Part shown: in pieces, positions 7,967 to 16,196 of the stretch
Layout of the letters: each line of letters starts with the position of its first letter
How positions within the stretch are numbered: position 1 is the stretch's first letter
Source of the DNA: Bacillota bacterium
GTDB taxonomy: Bacteria > Bacillota > UBA4882 > UBA8346
Length of the DNA: 64,000 bases
Reading direction: 5' to 3'
Assembly (NCBI GenBank): GCA_023392595.1
Contig: JAEVYU010000046.1
Coordinates: 62,001 to 126,000 of the forward strand
The notes under the pieces: generated by a model
What the model was told of the DNA's origin: nothing
What the model saw: the letters and a program-made list of their open reading frames with translations, nothing else
Database searches by the model: none
Program-made: the position numbers and the translations under genes

Positions 7967-8165
7967 GTAGCTCAGAGAGACCTTTTCTAGTTCGGAGGGA
8001 GCTTTTAATAGCTCGGAGGGACCTTTTTCTAGGTCAGAGGGAGCTTTTAATAGCTCGGAGGGACCTTTTTCTAGATCAGGGGGAGCTTTTAATAGCTCAG
8101 AGGGACCTTTTTCTAGTTCGGAGGGAGCTTTTAATAGCTCGGAGATATTTTTTTCTAGTTCATAA
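7967..8165. repeat. 42-bp tandem repeat made of two alternating 21-bp palindromic units
   Basis: About 4.5 copies with an exact 42-base period (unit A begins at 7999, 8041, 8083 and 8125). Each 42-mer alternates GAGCTTTTAATAGCTC (stem GAGCT/AGCTC) with GACCTTTTTCTAGGTC-like units (stem GACC/GGTC), separated by GGAGG. Because 42 is a multiple of three the region stays open as an ORF coding RELLIARRDLFL repeats, but I regard this as incidental. Confidence 0.85.
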
Positions 8166-8201
8166 GGAAAATTTTAGGTAAAACAAGGATTTTTTAAATA
8201 T

Positions 8202-8305
8202 GCCACAGAGACGCAGAGACACAGAGGAGAGCATGATGAAGTCCCATGAACAAATATCCCTGAAAATCCCCGTTAATCCTTTAATCCGGTAAATCCTGGT
8301 CAAAA
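8202..8305. repeat. Dispersed intergenic words: ccacagagacgcagag and aatcctttaatcc types
   Basis: GCCACAGAGACGCAGAGACA starts at 8202 and is followed at 8262-8305 by ATCCCCGTTAATCC, TTTAATCCGGTAAATCCTGG. Both word types are, from memory, common unexplained filler between genes in many bacterial genomes. They carry no coding potential here. Confidence 0.55.
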
Positions 8306-8384
8306 AAAGGCCTTCCCCGGCTTTATCCCCTGGCTGAGGAAGGTGGACACAAAAACTTCCGATTCAATCCTTGGAAATCCCTGG

Positions 8385-8888
8385 TTAACTTACTTTTTCA
8401 TTGCTTGGATCGCCCGCAGGCGGGTCATCCTTTTTGGGCCGCCCCGGGAAACGGGGCACCAGGTCGTTGTAAATGGTCTCGGCTTTTTGAATCTTGGATT
8501 TTGCCGCGTGTTTAACGGAATTGTAAAACATCAATGAGGCCAGATAGGCTTCGCTTCCGGATAAGGTTATCGAATCCCAGAGGGAGTCGGTAATTTGCAT
8601 CAACGGTTGATACATGGCACGGAGTTGTTCGAAAGCAGTTACATCAATGTTCAGCGCATTCACATCCAAAAAAGGCGGAACCAGGTCCGCATTTTGTTTG
8701 CAATATTCCTGGATTTTTTGGACAAAACTGACGGTCTTGTCGCCCATTTTAGGCATTTCCCTGCGTTCATCCGGCGAAAGCGTCGCCAGATACGGCAGGA
8801 GCTTCTTTTTGAGCAGGAGAATCGCGGCGGTGATGTCATCGAGATCCTCTGCGGTAAAATTAATCGATATTCTATTGGTGTTTGGCAT
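8385..8888 (-). CDS. Conserved protein of unknown function, about 167 residues
   Basis: An intact, mostly helical cytoplasmic protein starting with RISINFTAEDLDDITAAI. The sequence MPKMGDKTVSFVQK, a central LDVNALNIDVTAFEQL, and SEAYLASLMFYNSVKHAAK resemble a family of short proteins I have seen in many environmental bacteria, but I cannot give it a name or function. The C-terminal 25 residues are Pro/Lys-rich and probably disordered. It stands alone between repeat-rich intergenic regions. No membrane segment or metal motif is seen. Confidence 0.7.
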   Translation of the reverse strand: MPNTNRISINFTAEDLDDITAAILLLKKKLLPYLATLSPDERREMPKMGDKTVSFVQKIQEYCKQNADLVPPFLDVNALNIDVTAFEQLRAMYQPLMQITDSLWDSITLSGSEAYLASLMFYNSVKHAAKSKIQKAETIYNDLVPRFPGRPKKDDPPAGDPSNEKVS

Positions 8889-9629
8889 GAATTCAATTAC
8901 CCCTCTTTTATCATTTTTAAAAATTATGGCCTGATTTCTCTTCCTCTAGGGACGCCACCTTACCCTGAACCCGCCCTGGCCTTTTATTTCCTACCCTCCC
9001 TCCTTTCCAAAGACCGGCGGCAAAATTGAATGGATACAATATTAAAAATATATAAATTTAAATGGATATTAAATAATTGGTTTTTATTTCCAATTAAAAT
9101 TATAATTGAAATTATGATATTGCACAATATCGATATGAAGTATATGACGAAGGAAACATAGGGGAGGAGCGAGGTTGGATGGGGGTGAAATCGCGAGAAT
9201 TTTTTAGAAAGATGGAGGATTTTGGTAAAAAAGGGAGCGGTGAATAACGGGTTGTGGCATGCGGGGGTAAGGTTTATTTTTACTTTGAACTTCGTGGTGA
9301 AGTTTTCATTCCTCTGTCAATCCTTGCATCCTGCCAATCTATAAATCCGGCGTCTTTGAAAAAAGCAAGGCTGTTTCGGCGCGGAATCATTTTTTTTACC
9401 CAAAGCGCCTTGCCCAAGGGTGTCCCAACGACTTGAAGCCGGTTCGGGATTGAGTTTGGGGGTGATGTGGGGCAGAGGGGCTGTTGTAGGAAAATATATA
9501 TATTTCGTTTTGTGTTATTCACCTGACATTTGGAGGTCTCAAGAATTTTATAAAAATAAAAAGCAGGGGTATGAGGGTAAACGGTGAATTATTATGATAA
9601 ACATAAATCTACCTATGGAGTGATTTTTT
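8889..9629. other. Long gene-poor region
   Basis: These 741 bases hold no gene I can support. Two overlapping ORFs on opposite strands near 9254-9522 lack ribosome sites and recognisable domains. A very AT-rich stretch lies at 9030-9140. Confidence 0.5.
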
Positions 9630-9797
9630 ATGGATATAAAAATGAATTTGTCAAAGGTGGAAGTCCATGGCAAACAAACTTGGAGGGCGGTCGCCTATCA
9701 TCACGGACGGGAATTTATCGGATACGGGCATACCAGTGATGATGCCATTCATGATTTAATGGAACAAAATGTAGGGAGACTTATTTTTTCGGAGTGA
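9630..9797 (+). CDS. Small protein of 55 residues, unknown
   Basis: Short ORF with a GGAG ribosome site eight bases before ATG 9630. The product has a beta-rich look: TWRAVAYHHGREFIGYGHTSDDAIHDLME. The order (strand, GREFIGYG turn, then TSDDAIHDLM helix) recalls the first half of HicB-like antitoxins, but the rest of that fold is absent and no toxin is adjacent. Function unknown; the coding call rests on ribosome site and composition. Confidence 0.5.
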   Translation: MDIKMNLSKVEVHGKQTWRAVAYHHGREFIGYGHTSDDAIHDLMEQNVGRLIFSE

Positions 9798-9915
9798 AGG
9801 AAAGGGAATGGGAAAGAAAGTAAGATTTTTATATTCGTCCCATGTTTTTCCTTTACGTTTATTTTACCTCAGGATCACCGTTTGAACACACATTGTTCAT
9901 TTTGTAATCACAAAG

Positions 9916-9984
9916 AGGAAGTATACTAAAGATACTTTCTTCCTTATTTTTCTTTGATGCCCTCATTTTGAGGGTATTTTTTTT
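9916..9984 (+). terminator. Two consecutive hairpins, the second a likely terminator
   Basis: GGAAGTAT/ATACTTTCTTCC forms a first hairpin at about 9917-9943. CCCTC-ATTTT-GAGGG at 9960-9974 is followed by TATTTTTTTT, a good intrinsic terminator. They would end transcription from the 9630 ORF and insulate marR. Confidence 0.65.
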
Positions 9985-10019
9985 ACGGAATCCACCTTTG
10001 ATTTTCTAGCGGTTGGTTG

Positions 10020-10048
10020 TTGACAAAAAATGCGGGACGCCTTATGAT
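10020..10048 (+). promoter_or_regulatory. marR promoter
   Basis: TTGACA (10020-10025), 17-base spacer, TATGAT (10043-10048): near-perfect sigma-A promoter. The palindrome at 10055-10066 sits at the expected transcription start. Confidence 0.85.
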
Positions 10049-10054
10049 ACTATA

Positions 10055-10066
10055 GTGTATATACAC
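10055..10066. promoter_or_regulatory. Probable MarR operator
   Basis: GTGTATATACAC is a perfect 12-bp palindrome starting six bases after the -10 box, positioned for autorepression. Variants occur at 10552 and 12960-12985. Confidence 0.7.
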
Positions 10067-10098
10067 GATGTTTTTTTAGAGGAGAATGAGTTATTGAA

Positions 10099-10536
10099 AT
10101 GAAAGGCAAAATAACCGGAAAACAGCCATCGCTCTGCAATTGTCTTAATTTGCGCCGCGCGTCGCTGGCGATTACCAAAATATATGATCAATGGTTGGCG
10201 CCAAGCGGTTTAACAATCAACCAGTTTGGATTGTTAAAACATATTAGCTTTTTGGGCCCTGTCAGCGTCAGTGATCTTTCGTTGGAAATCCGGCTGGACC
10301 GGACGACTTTGGTTAGAAATCTAAAGCCGCTTGAAAAAGAAGGGCTTATTATGGATATATCCACAAAAGGGACCCGAAACCGTCAGCTTCAATTATCCGG
10401 GAAGGGAATGGAGCGGTTGAAAGCAGCCGAATTGCTTTGGATGAAAGCGCAGAACTTCATCGAGGAACATCTGGGGGAAGAAAACATAAAAAAAATGACC
10501 GAATTATTATCCATGATTGAAGGGTTACCCCTTTAA
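10099..10536 (+). CDS. MarR-family transcriptional regulator
   Basis: A 145-residue winged-helix regulator. The N-terminus carries CNCLNLRRAS, a Cys-containing motif seen in MarR proteins that may sense oxidants or electrophiles. Recognition helix region: SVSDLSLEIRLDRTTLVRNLKPLEKEGLI, followed by the wing RNRQLQLSGKG. MarR proteins bind palindromes as dimers. The operator downstream of its own promoter supports autoregulation, and related sites suggest it also controls the QueG-like gene and the efflux operon. Start detail: GGAG is 14 bases before ATG 10099 but 8 bases before an in-frame ATT at 10093, and a three-codon ORF (ATG 10086) overlaps, so translation may be weak or begin upstream. 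Confidence 0.9.
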   Translation: MKGKITGKQPSLCNCLNLRRASLAITKIYDQWLAPSGLTINQFGLLKHISFLGPVSVSDLSLEIRLDRTTLVRNLKPLEKEGLIMDISTKGTRNRQLQLSGKGMERLKAAELLWMKAQNFIEEHLGEENIKKMTELLSMIEGLPL

Positions 10537-10551
10537 TTTTTTTCTCGAATC

Positions 10552-10563
10552 GTGTATATGCAC
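10552..10563. promoter_or_regulatory. Second MarR-type operator, before the QueG-like gene
   Basis: GTGTATATGCAC differs from the marR operator at one position. It lies between the marR stop and the next start (10595), so the QueG-like gene probably has its own regulated promoter. Confidence 0.6.
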
Positions 10564-10594
10564 TAAAATTGATAAAATATGAAGGAGTCGTGAA

Positions 10595-11629
10595 ATGATG
10601 AACACCATGGAGCAAAGAATTCAAGAAAGAGCCTATGCCTTGGGCTATGAAAAGTGCGGCATTGTCTCCGTTGATGATTTGGAGGATTATCAGGAACGGC
10701 TCAATGAGCGCATTCAAAAAGTACCTTTATCGGCGAAGTTTTATCAGACTCAAAAGCGTTTTATAAATCTCCGCCAGGAGTATCCCTGGGCAAAGTCCGT
10801 CATTGTGGCCGCCGTCCCTTTTGGTAAATATAAAATACCCGGACAATTAAAAGGGCATATCGGGAAATCCTATTTATGTGATATGCGAACCGATACGGGT
10901 TCGCGGGAATATCAAAACAGCCTGGCAATGGAGGATTTTTTGCAGGAGCTCGGTCTCAAAATCGCTTCCAACCGTAAGTTCGGTCTTGTCGCCTTGCGTT
11001 GGGCCGCCATGAAGGCTGGACTGGGAATCATCCGTAAAAACAATTTTTTCTATACGGAATCCGGTTCCTGGGTTCATTTGGAAGCTTGGTTAACCGATAG
11101 GGAAATGAAGCTGGTAGAAGCGAACAATCATCGCCCTTGTCCGAAAGAATGCAACCGTTGTCTAAAAGCCTGTCCCAGCGGTTCGCTGTCATCGCCCTAT
11201 ACCATGCTCCCGGGCAGTTGTATTTCATTTTTAACCACGTATGGAGGCCGCAATTTACCCAATGAATCCCTGCGCAAAACCTTCGGTAATTGGATTTATG
11301 GCTGCGACGAATGTCAGGATGCATGTCCCATGAATAAGGGGAAATGGAATGAAACCGATGAGTTTCCGGGTGTTGAAGAATTATCCGCCCACCTTACGCC
11401 GGAGAGTATCATGGAAATGGATGAAGCGTTTTATCGACAAAACATCCAACCTAAGTTTTTTTACTTAACTCCGGAAGAGCTCTGGAAATGGAGAGTCAAT
11501 GTTTTGTGCTTCATGGGTAATCGTTATCAAGAAAAATACCAGCCCTTTATCATTGCGGCTTGTGAAAGTGAAAACCAAAAGATTCGTGAAATGGCTGAAT
11601 TGATTCGTAGCGAACGGCTTACGACTTAA
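10595..11629 (+). CDS. QueG-like protein with two [4Fe-4S] clusters
   Basis: 344 residues in the epoxyqueuosine-reductase-like superfamily (DUF1730 N-terminal cobalamin-binding region, then a double 4Fe-4S domain). QueG reduces epoxyqueuosine in tRNA. Visible here are LRWAAMKAGLGIIRKN in the DUF1730 region, the cluster motifs CPKECNRCLKACPSG and CDECQDACPMN, and a helical C-terminal tail. The distance from true QueG sequences and its place behind a MarR regulator suggest a paralogue with another reductive role, as is common in anaerobes. Start ATG 10595 is preceded by GAAGGAG; ATG 10598 is equally possible. Confidence 0.8.
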   Translation: MMNTMEQRIQERAYALGYEKCGIVSVDDLEDYQERLNERIQKVPLSAKFYQTQKRFINLRQEYPWAKSVIVAAVPFGKYKIPGQLKGHIGKSYLCDMRTDTGSREYQNSLAMEDFLQELGLKIASNRKFGLVALRWAAMKAGLGIIRKNNFFYTESGSWVHLEAWLTDREMKLVEANNHRPCPKECNRCLKACPSGSLSSPYTMLPGSCISFLTTYGGRNLPNESLRKTFGNWIYGCDECQDACPMNKGKWNETDEFPGVEELSAHLTPESIMEMDEAFYRQNIQPKFFYLTPEELWKWRVNVLCFMGNRYQEKYQPFIIAACESENQKIREMAELIRSERLTT

Positions 11630-12537
11630 ACAACCCCCGTCAAGTCAAAACTCGGCACATAATCTTCGGTGGCTGATTCCAGTCCCTGAACGAAGCCGTC
11701 TTCGAATCCCAGCTCATCCATTTTATCCACCACCAGTTGGTATTCTTCCCGGGTCAGACGGCGGTTGATTTCCGGGTGTTTCACCGCGTGATAAAATGGA
11801 ATGTATTGCGCCATTAAGCTGATATAAACTCCCTGGGGGAGATATTCTTTGGCCCATTCCAAACAGCGTATCGAATCGGCGACACCGCCGGGGAGAACCA
11901 GGTGCCGCACAATCACTCCGGATTGAATGATCCCCTCCTCATCCAGAACAACCGGGCCCACCTGCCGGATCATTTCCAATATCGCTGCGCTGGCGAAGGC
12001 GAAATAATTGGGCGCTGAAAAATAAAAGCGGCTGATTTCCGGAGAGATGCATTTTAGATCCGGCAAATAGACGTCAACCAGTCCTTCCAAGGTCTTGAGG
12101 GTTTCCACTTTCTCATAGGCCGAGGTATTATAAACAATCGGAATCTTCAGGCCCATCAGACGGGCTATCCGGATCGCGGAGGCAATTTGCGGCACAAAAT
12201 GGGATGGAGTAACCAAATTGATGTTATGAGCGCCGTTATATTGCAAATAAAGAAATTTCTCGGCCAATTCATCAACGTCGATTTCCCGACCGGCGCTTTC
12301 CTGACTGATGGCGTAGTTTTGACAGAAACAACATTTTAAATTACAATCGGTGAAAAAGAGTGCGCCCGACCCCCGCTCGCCGGAAATAGGAGGTTCTTCC
12401 CAGTTGTGGAGGGAAATCCGGCCCAGTTTCGGCCTGCTTCCGGCGCCGCAAAACCCCTTTTTTCCGGCGTTCCGGTTAACATGACAATTTCGGGGACAAA
12501 TATCGCAATCCGTCATGATTTGTTCAATTTTATTCAT
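11626..12537 (-). CDS. Radical SAM protein of the PflX/COG1313 type
   Basis: A 303-residue radical SAM protein annotated in databases as PFL-activating-enzyme-like. It has an N-terminal CDICPRNC plus FCGAG cysteine set and the radical SAM motif CNLKCCFCQN, which is CxxxCxxC. HNINLVTPSHF follows, typical for the COG1313 family whose substrate is not established. The start at ATG 12537 (MNKIEQIM, after GGTGA) is preferred over the open frame back to 12588. The gene converges on the QueG-like gene, the two stops overlapping by four bases. It is not the activase of the pflB further right, which has its own pflA. Confidence 0.85.
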   Translation of the reverse strand: MNKIEQIMTDCDICPRNCHVNRNAGKKGFCGAGSRPKLGRISLHNWEEPPISGERGSGALFFTDCNLKCCFCQNYAISQESAGREIDVDELAEKFLYLQYNGAHNINLVTPSHFVPQIASAIRIARLMGLKIPIVYNTSAYEKVETLKTLEGLVDVYLPDLKCISPEISRFYFSAPNYFAFASAAILEMIRQVGPVVLDEEGIIQSGVIVRHLVLPGGVADSIRCLEWAKEYLPQGVYISLMAQYIPFYHAVKHPEINRRLTREEYQLVVDKMDELGFEDGFVQGLESATEDYVPSFDLTGVV

Positions 12538-12939
12538 ATCAAATTCACCATCGCTTTCATTGATGCTGCGGGAATGATTTATCGTCAAGATTCAAGTTTC
12601 CAATAGGGTCTTACTCAAAAATATACTAATTATCGCAACTCGTCAAGAAGGGAACATGGCTTGGAAACAAATTTCCTATTTTTTCGTTAAAGGAATTCGG
12701 AAAGAAATTTCGTATTTTTATGAAATGAATCGCAATATAATCCCAATACTCGCCACGATGAAACACCAAGGCTCCTTTGAACTTCAGGTAAAACATTCCG
12801 CTGCCCATCTGCCGCTGTTGTTTTGTCGCTTTCTATGGAGCTTTGAAAATTATTTGGCTTTCTGATTAATTCTATCAGGTTTTGATTTCCCCTGCTTTTT
12901 TCCTTGTTCGGCAGGAATGGAGAGGGTAAAAAAATCATT
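12538..12939. other. Intergenic region between the radical SAM gene and the efflux operon
   Basis: No gene is supported. At 12751-12775 there is a CGCCACGATGAAACACCAAG word resembling the dispersed gccacgaagacaccaag filler repeat of many bacteria. Several short overlapping ORFs here have no start signals. Confidence 0.45.
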
Positions 12940-12985
12940 TTCACATAACTTATTTTACCGTGTATATCCAGATCGTTGTGTACAC
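12940..12985 (+). promoter_or_regulatory. Promoter with two MarR-type half operators before the efflux operon
   Basis: TTCACA (12940-12945), 17 bases, TATATC (12963-12968) forms a fair promoter. GTGTATATCCAG (12960-12971) overlaps the -10 box, and a perfect GTGTACAC (12978-12985) lies at the expected start point. Both match the marR operator word, consistent with repression of the operon by that regulator. Confidence 0.55.
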
Positions 12986-12999
12986 GGCGGGGGTAACGG

Positions 13000-15489
13000 A
13001 TGGGCATTATCGTCAAATTTGTGGTCAAAAATATCCGGGAAAAAAAGTTCCGTACTTTTTTAATTCTTTTTTCCGTTTCGCTTTCGGCGGCGCTCGTATT
13101 CGCCTCTTTCGCGCTTTCCGGAACCATTGAACAAACCGTAATGGAACAAGTGAGAAAATATGTCGGTTCAGCGGAAATCATGATTTGGGCCAACCAAAAA
13201 TCACCTTCCCGGTATTTTCACATCGAAAAAACCGCCAAATTTCAGCAGCGCCTTGAATATGCGGTCGGTTCCATGGAAGCGGATGTAACCTATAAGAATC
13301 AAAAAGAAACCATTCATCTGAATCTAAAAGGGTTTACCTTGGAAGATTTGCCGAAACTCAATCCTTTTATCCTGGAAGCCCAAAAGAATTTGTTGCCCTT
13401 TCGCGGCAATAAAATCATTGTCAGCGAAAAGACGGCCCGTAATTGTCATTTCAAAGTGGGGCAGAGCATTGAAGTACTTGCCGAAGGCGACCGGCACCGG
13501 TTTCAAATTGTGGGAATCGCCCGCCCGTTCGGTTACTTTCAGGAGGACAGCCAGTCCAATACGGCGGTGGTTCCCCGGCAATCCTTGGCCAGGGCGTTTA
13601 ATGTACCCGGCAGTGTTTCCGTCGCCTATATCAAATTGAAAGATCCCGGCCAAATTCCGGCGATGATCGAGGATCTGTCAAAAGAATACCGGCGCTATAC
13701 GGTGCGGGAACCGGTTTCCCAAGCCGAGCTCAAACAGGAGATCGACCCAATTTCCACCCCCTTTCAAATCATGGTGGTCTTAGTCATCTTGATAAGTATT
13801 TTTATTATTTATTCATCATTTAAGGTCATTACCCGCGAGAGACTGCCGGTTATCGGAACATTCCGCAGTATCGGGGCTACCCGCCGAACGACCGACCTGG
13901 TATTGTTTGCCGAAAGCTTCCTCTATGGCTTTATCGGTGGAATATTCGGCTGTATCCTCGGGCTCGGAGTGTTGTATATCATGTCGATGATCATCTCTCC
14001 CCGATGGGTTATCGGCGCCCATACCTCCATCAATTTTACCGTCGGCCAGCTGCTGATTACTTTTATATTTGCAATGTTACTTCCTTTTCTCGGAGCGGTG
14101 ATTCCGATTGTCAAAATCTCGAAAATCCCGGTGAAAGATATTGTCCTCAATACCATGGAAAAGCCGTCAAAGAAAAAGCCGGCCAGACTTCTGGCGGGTA
14201 TTTTCAGTTTGGCGTATGCCATCGCCGTCCCGTTGCTCGCCCCGAAAGATTGGGCGTTGGTGTTGGATATTACCGGTATGATTGCGGCATTAACCTCCAT
14301 CATGCTTCTGGTTCCTTCTTTAACGGCCGGATTTTTAAAAATTTTTCAATGGCTGTATCAGTATATCCTGGGGAACGAAGGGGTTTTGGCAGCCAAGAAT
14401 TTGCGGGAAAATAAAAGTATTTTAAATAATATTTCCTTACTGGCGATTGGAATATCAAGCTTATTGATGATCAATACCGTTAGTTTCAGTTCGGTTCAAG
14501 AAATCACCAATGTTTATAAAGATTGCAATTTTCAGGTATGGTTGAGTTATTACCCCCAGGCGGACCGCAGGCTTGAGGGGATCATCCGTGCCATTGACGG
14601 GGTGAAGGATACTTACGGTATTTATTCCGCCAACATGGTTGAAGTTGCGGGTTCCAAAGAAAAGATTAACTTATTGAACGGGATCAACACCACCCGGTAC
14701 CCGGAATTCCGGCAGGTCACGGTTGACGGAGGGCCGCAGGTATTACGGCATTTGGGCGAGGAACGCCGCATTTTGTTATCGTATATTTTACGAGAAAAAT
14801 TTCAAGTAAAAAAAGGAGATTCCCTGACGCTCACCTTAACCCGGGGGAAAAAGGCCTATCAAGTTGTGGGTTTTTTTGATTCCATGGAATGGGGCGGCAG
14901 TCATGCGCTCATTGCGGAACGTTATTTTAAAATGGATACCCAAGAACGTTTTTATGCCACGATTTTCATCAAGACCACAAAAGATCCCAATTTTGTGGCG
15001 GCCAAGATTCAAAAAAAGTTTTTGCGGTTTCGGCCCTGGGTCACCACCACAGGGCAACGGATTCAAGAGGACTTGCAGGGCAATCGCAAGATGTTCTCGC
15101 TTCTGCAGGGTTTCGCCATTATGACTCTGGTCATTGGGGCCTTCGGAGTTTTTAACAACTTAATCATCAGTTTCATTGAAAGGAAGCGCTCTCTGGCCAT
15201 GATGCGTTCGGTGGGCATGAGCCGTAAACAAACTTTGAAAATGATTTTAATCGAGTCGTTAACGGGCGGTGTCATCGGCGGCGTCATCGGAATCCTGGCG
15301 GGCACTTTATTGATATACATTATCCCCTTTGTTATGCGGGCCATCAATCAAGTCATCCCCATCCATTATTCGCTGAAACAATATGGGATCGTTTTTATTG
15401 CCGGAATCCTGATTACAGCCGCGGCATCCATCCATTCCGCTTTGAAGTTTTCAAGGCAAAATATCATCGAAGCCATCAAATATGAATAG
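13000..15489 (+). CDS. ABC transporter permease, MacB/FtsX type with duplicated core
   Basis: 829-residue membrane protein. An N-terminal helix (about residues 18-40, FLILFSVSLSAALVFASFAL) is followed by a large extracytoplasmic domain, three helices near 250-370, two more helices linking to a second copy (about 390-500), another extracytoplasmic domain and three C-terminal helices (about 690-820). The cytoplasmic motif RSIGATRRTTDLVLFAES occurs in copy one and RSVGMSRKQTLKMILIES in copy two, the hallmark of FtsX-like permeases. Such proteins are mechanotransmission exporters or lipoprotein/peptide pumps. It forms an operon with the ATPase 11 bases downstream and the adaptor. Start ATG 13000 follows GGGGGTAACGG. 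Confidence 0.9.
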   Translation: MGIIVKFVVKNIREKKFRTFLILFSVSLSAALVFASFALSGTIEQTVMEQVRKYVGSAEIMIWANQKSPSRYFHIEKTAKFQQRLEYAVGSMEADVTYKNQKETIHLNLKGFTLEDLPKLNPFILEAQKNLLPFRGNKIIVSEKTARNCHFKVGQSIEVLAEGDRHRFQIVGIARPFGYFQEDSQSNTAVVPRQSLARAFNVPGSVSVAYIKLKDPGQIPAMIEDLSKEYRRYTVREPVSQAELKQEIDPISTPFQIMVVLVILISIFIIYSSFKVITRERLPVIGTFRSIGATRRTTDLVLFAESFLYGFIGGIFGCILGLGVLYIMSMIISPRWVIGAHTSINFTVGQLLITFIFAMLLPFLGAVIPIVKISKIPVKDIVLNTMEKPSKKKPARLLAGIFSLAYAIAVPLLAPKDWALVLDITGMIAALTSIMLLVPSLTAGFLKIFQWLYQYILGNEGVLAAKNLRENKSILNNISLLAIGISSLLMINTVSFSSVQEITNVYKDCNFQVWLSYYPQADRRLEGIIRAIDGVKDTYGIYSANMVEVAGSKEKINLLNGINTTRYPEFRQVTVDGGPQVLRHLGEERRILLSYILREKFQVKKGDSLTLTLTRGKKAYQVVGFFDSMEWGGSHALIAERYFKMDTQERFYATIFIKTTKDPNFVAAKIQKKFLRFRPWVTTTGQRIQEDLQGNRKMFSLLQGFAIMTLVIGAFGVFNNLIISFIERKRSLAMMRSVGMSRKQTLKMILIESLTGGVIGGVIGILAGTLLIYIIPFVMRAINQVIPIHYSLKQYGIVFIAGILITAAASIHSALKFSRQNIIEAIKYE

Positions 15490-15500
15490 AGGGAATCAAA

Positions 15501-16196
15501 GTGATACCGATTATTGAAACAGTAAACTTGTATAAATGCTTTAAACTGGGCGAAGTCGGGGTTGAGGTATTAAAGAATATCAATCTCACTATCGGGCAGG
15601 GCGAGTTTGTTTCCATCATGGGGCCGTCCGGATCCGGAAAAAGCACTCTTTTATATTTAATCGGAGGACTCGATAAACCGACCTCAGGCAGTATTAAAAT
15701 TAAAGGCCAGGAACTATCCGCTATGAAAGATCAGGAAGAGAGCGTCATGCGGCGTCGGGATCTTGGTTTTGTATTTCAGTTTTACAATCTGATCCCCAAT
15801 CTGAATGTGGAAGAGAATATCATGCTGCCGGTGCTGCTCGACGGAAAACCCCTGAAAGCCGAAAAGCAAAAGCTGGATCAAATATTGGAGGATGTGGGGC
15901 TTTCCGATCGCCGTTATCACACTCCCCGGGAATTGTCCGGCGGTCAACAGCAGAGGGTGGCCATAGCCAGAGCTTTAATCAATGAACCGGATATTATTTT
16001 GGCGGACGAACCCATTGGCAATCTCGACAGTAAAACGGGGATGGAAATTATGAAATTATTGAAGCGGATTCATCAGGAACGCCGGAAAACCATTCTTCAG
16101 GTCACTCACTCGGAAGAGGCGGCCGGTTATGGAGAACGGATCGTTCATGTGCGGGACGGAAAGGTGTGGGAGGCAAATGGCGAAGAAAGTGTTTAA
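15501..16196 (+). CDS. ABC transporter ATP-binding protein, MacB/LolD type
   Basis: 231 residues, typical length. Walker A GPSGSGKSTLL at about 41-51, Q-loop FVFQFYNLIPNL, signature LSGGQQQRVAIARAL, Walker B IILADEPIGNLD, and H-loop VTHSEE. The sequence GNLDSKTG is characteristic of the MacB/LolD (export) branch. It powers the upstream 829-residue permease and overlaps the adaptor gene by 20 bases, showing tight coupling. Confidence 0.93.
   Translation: MIPIIETVNLYKCFKLGEVGVEVLKNINLTIGQGEFVSIMGPSGSGKSTLLYLIGGLDKPTSGSIKIKGQELSAMKDQEESVMRRRDLGFVFQFYNLIPNLNVEENIMLPVLLDGKPLKAEKQKLDQILEDVGLSDRRYHTPRELSGGQQQRVAIARALINEPDIILADEPIGNLDSKTGMEIMKLLKRIHQERRKTILQVTHSEEAAGYGERIVHVRDGKVWEANGEESV

Noticed and set aside
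7967..8165. CRISPR array
   Set aside because: Units are contiguous palindromes with a fixed 42-base period and no unique spacers; no cas gene in the window.
7906..8181. 91-residue protein with RELLIARRDLFL repeats
   Set aside because: Open only because the DNA repeat is 42 bases long; begins inside the oxidase stop and has no ribosome site.
9254..9522. Two overlapping ORFs on opposite strands
   Set aside because: No start signals, no domain, mutual overlap; likely chance frames.
12626..13193. Minus-strand ORFs upstream of the efflux permease
   Set aside because: They overlap the operator/promoter and the permease gene and have no ribosome site.
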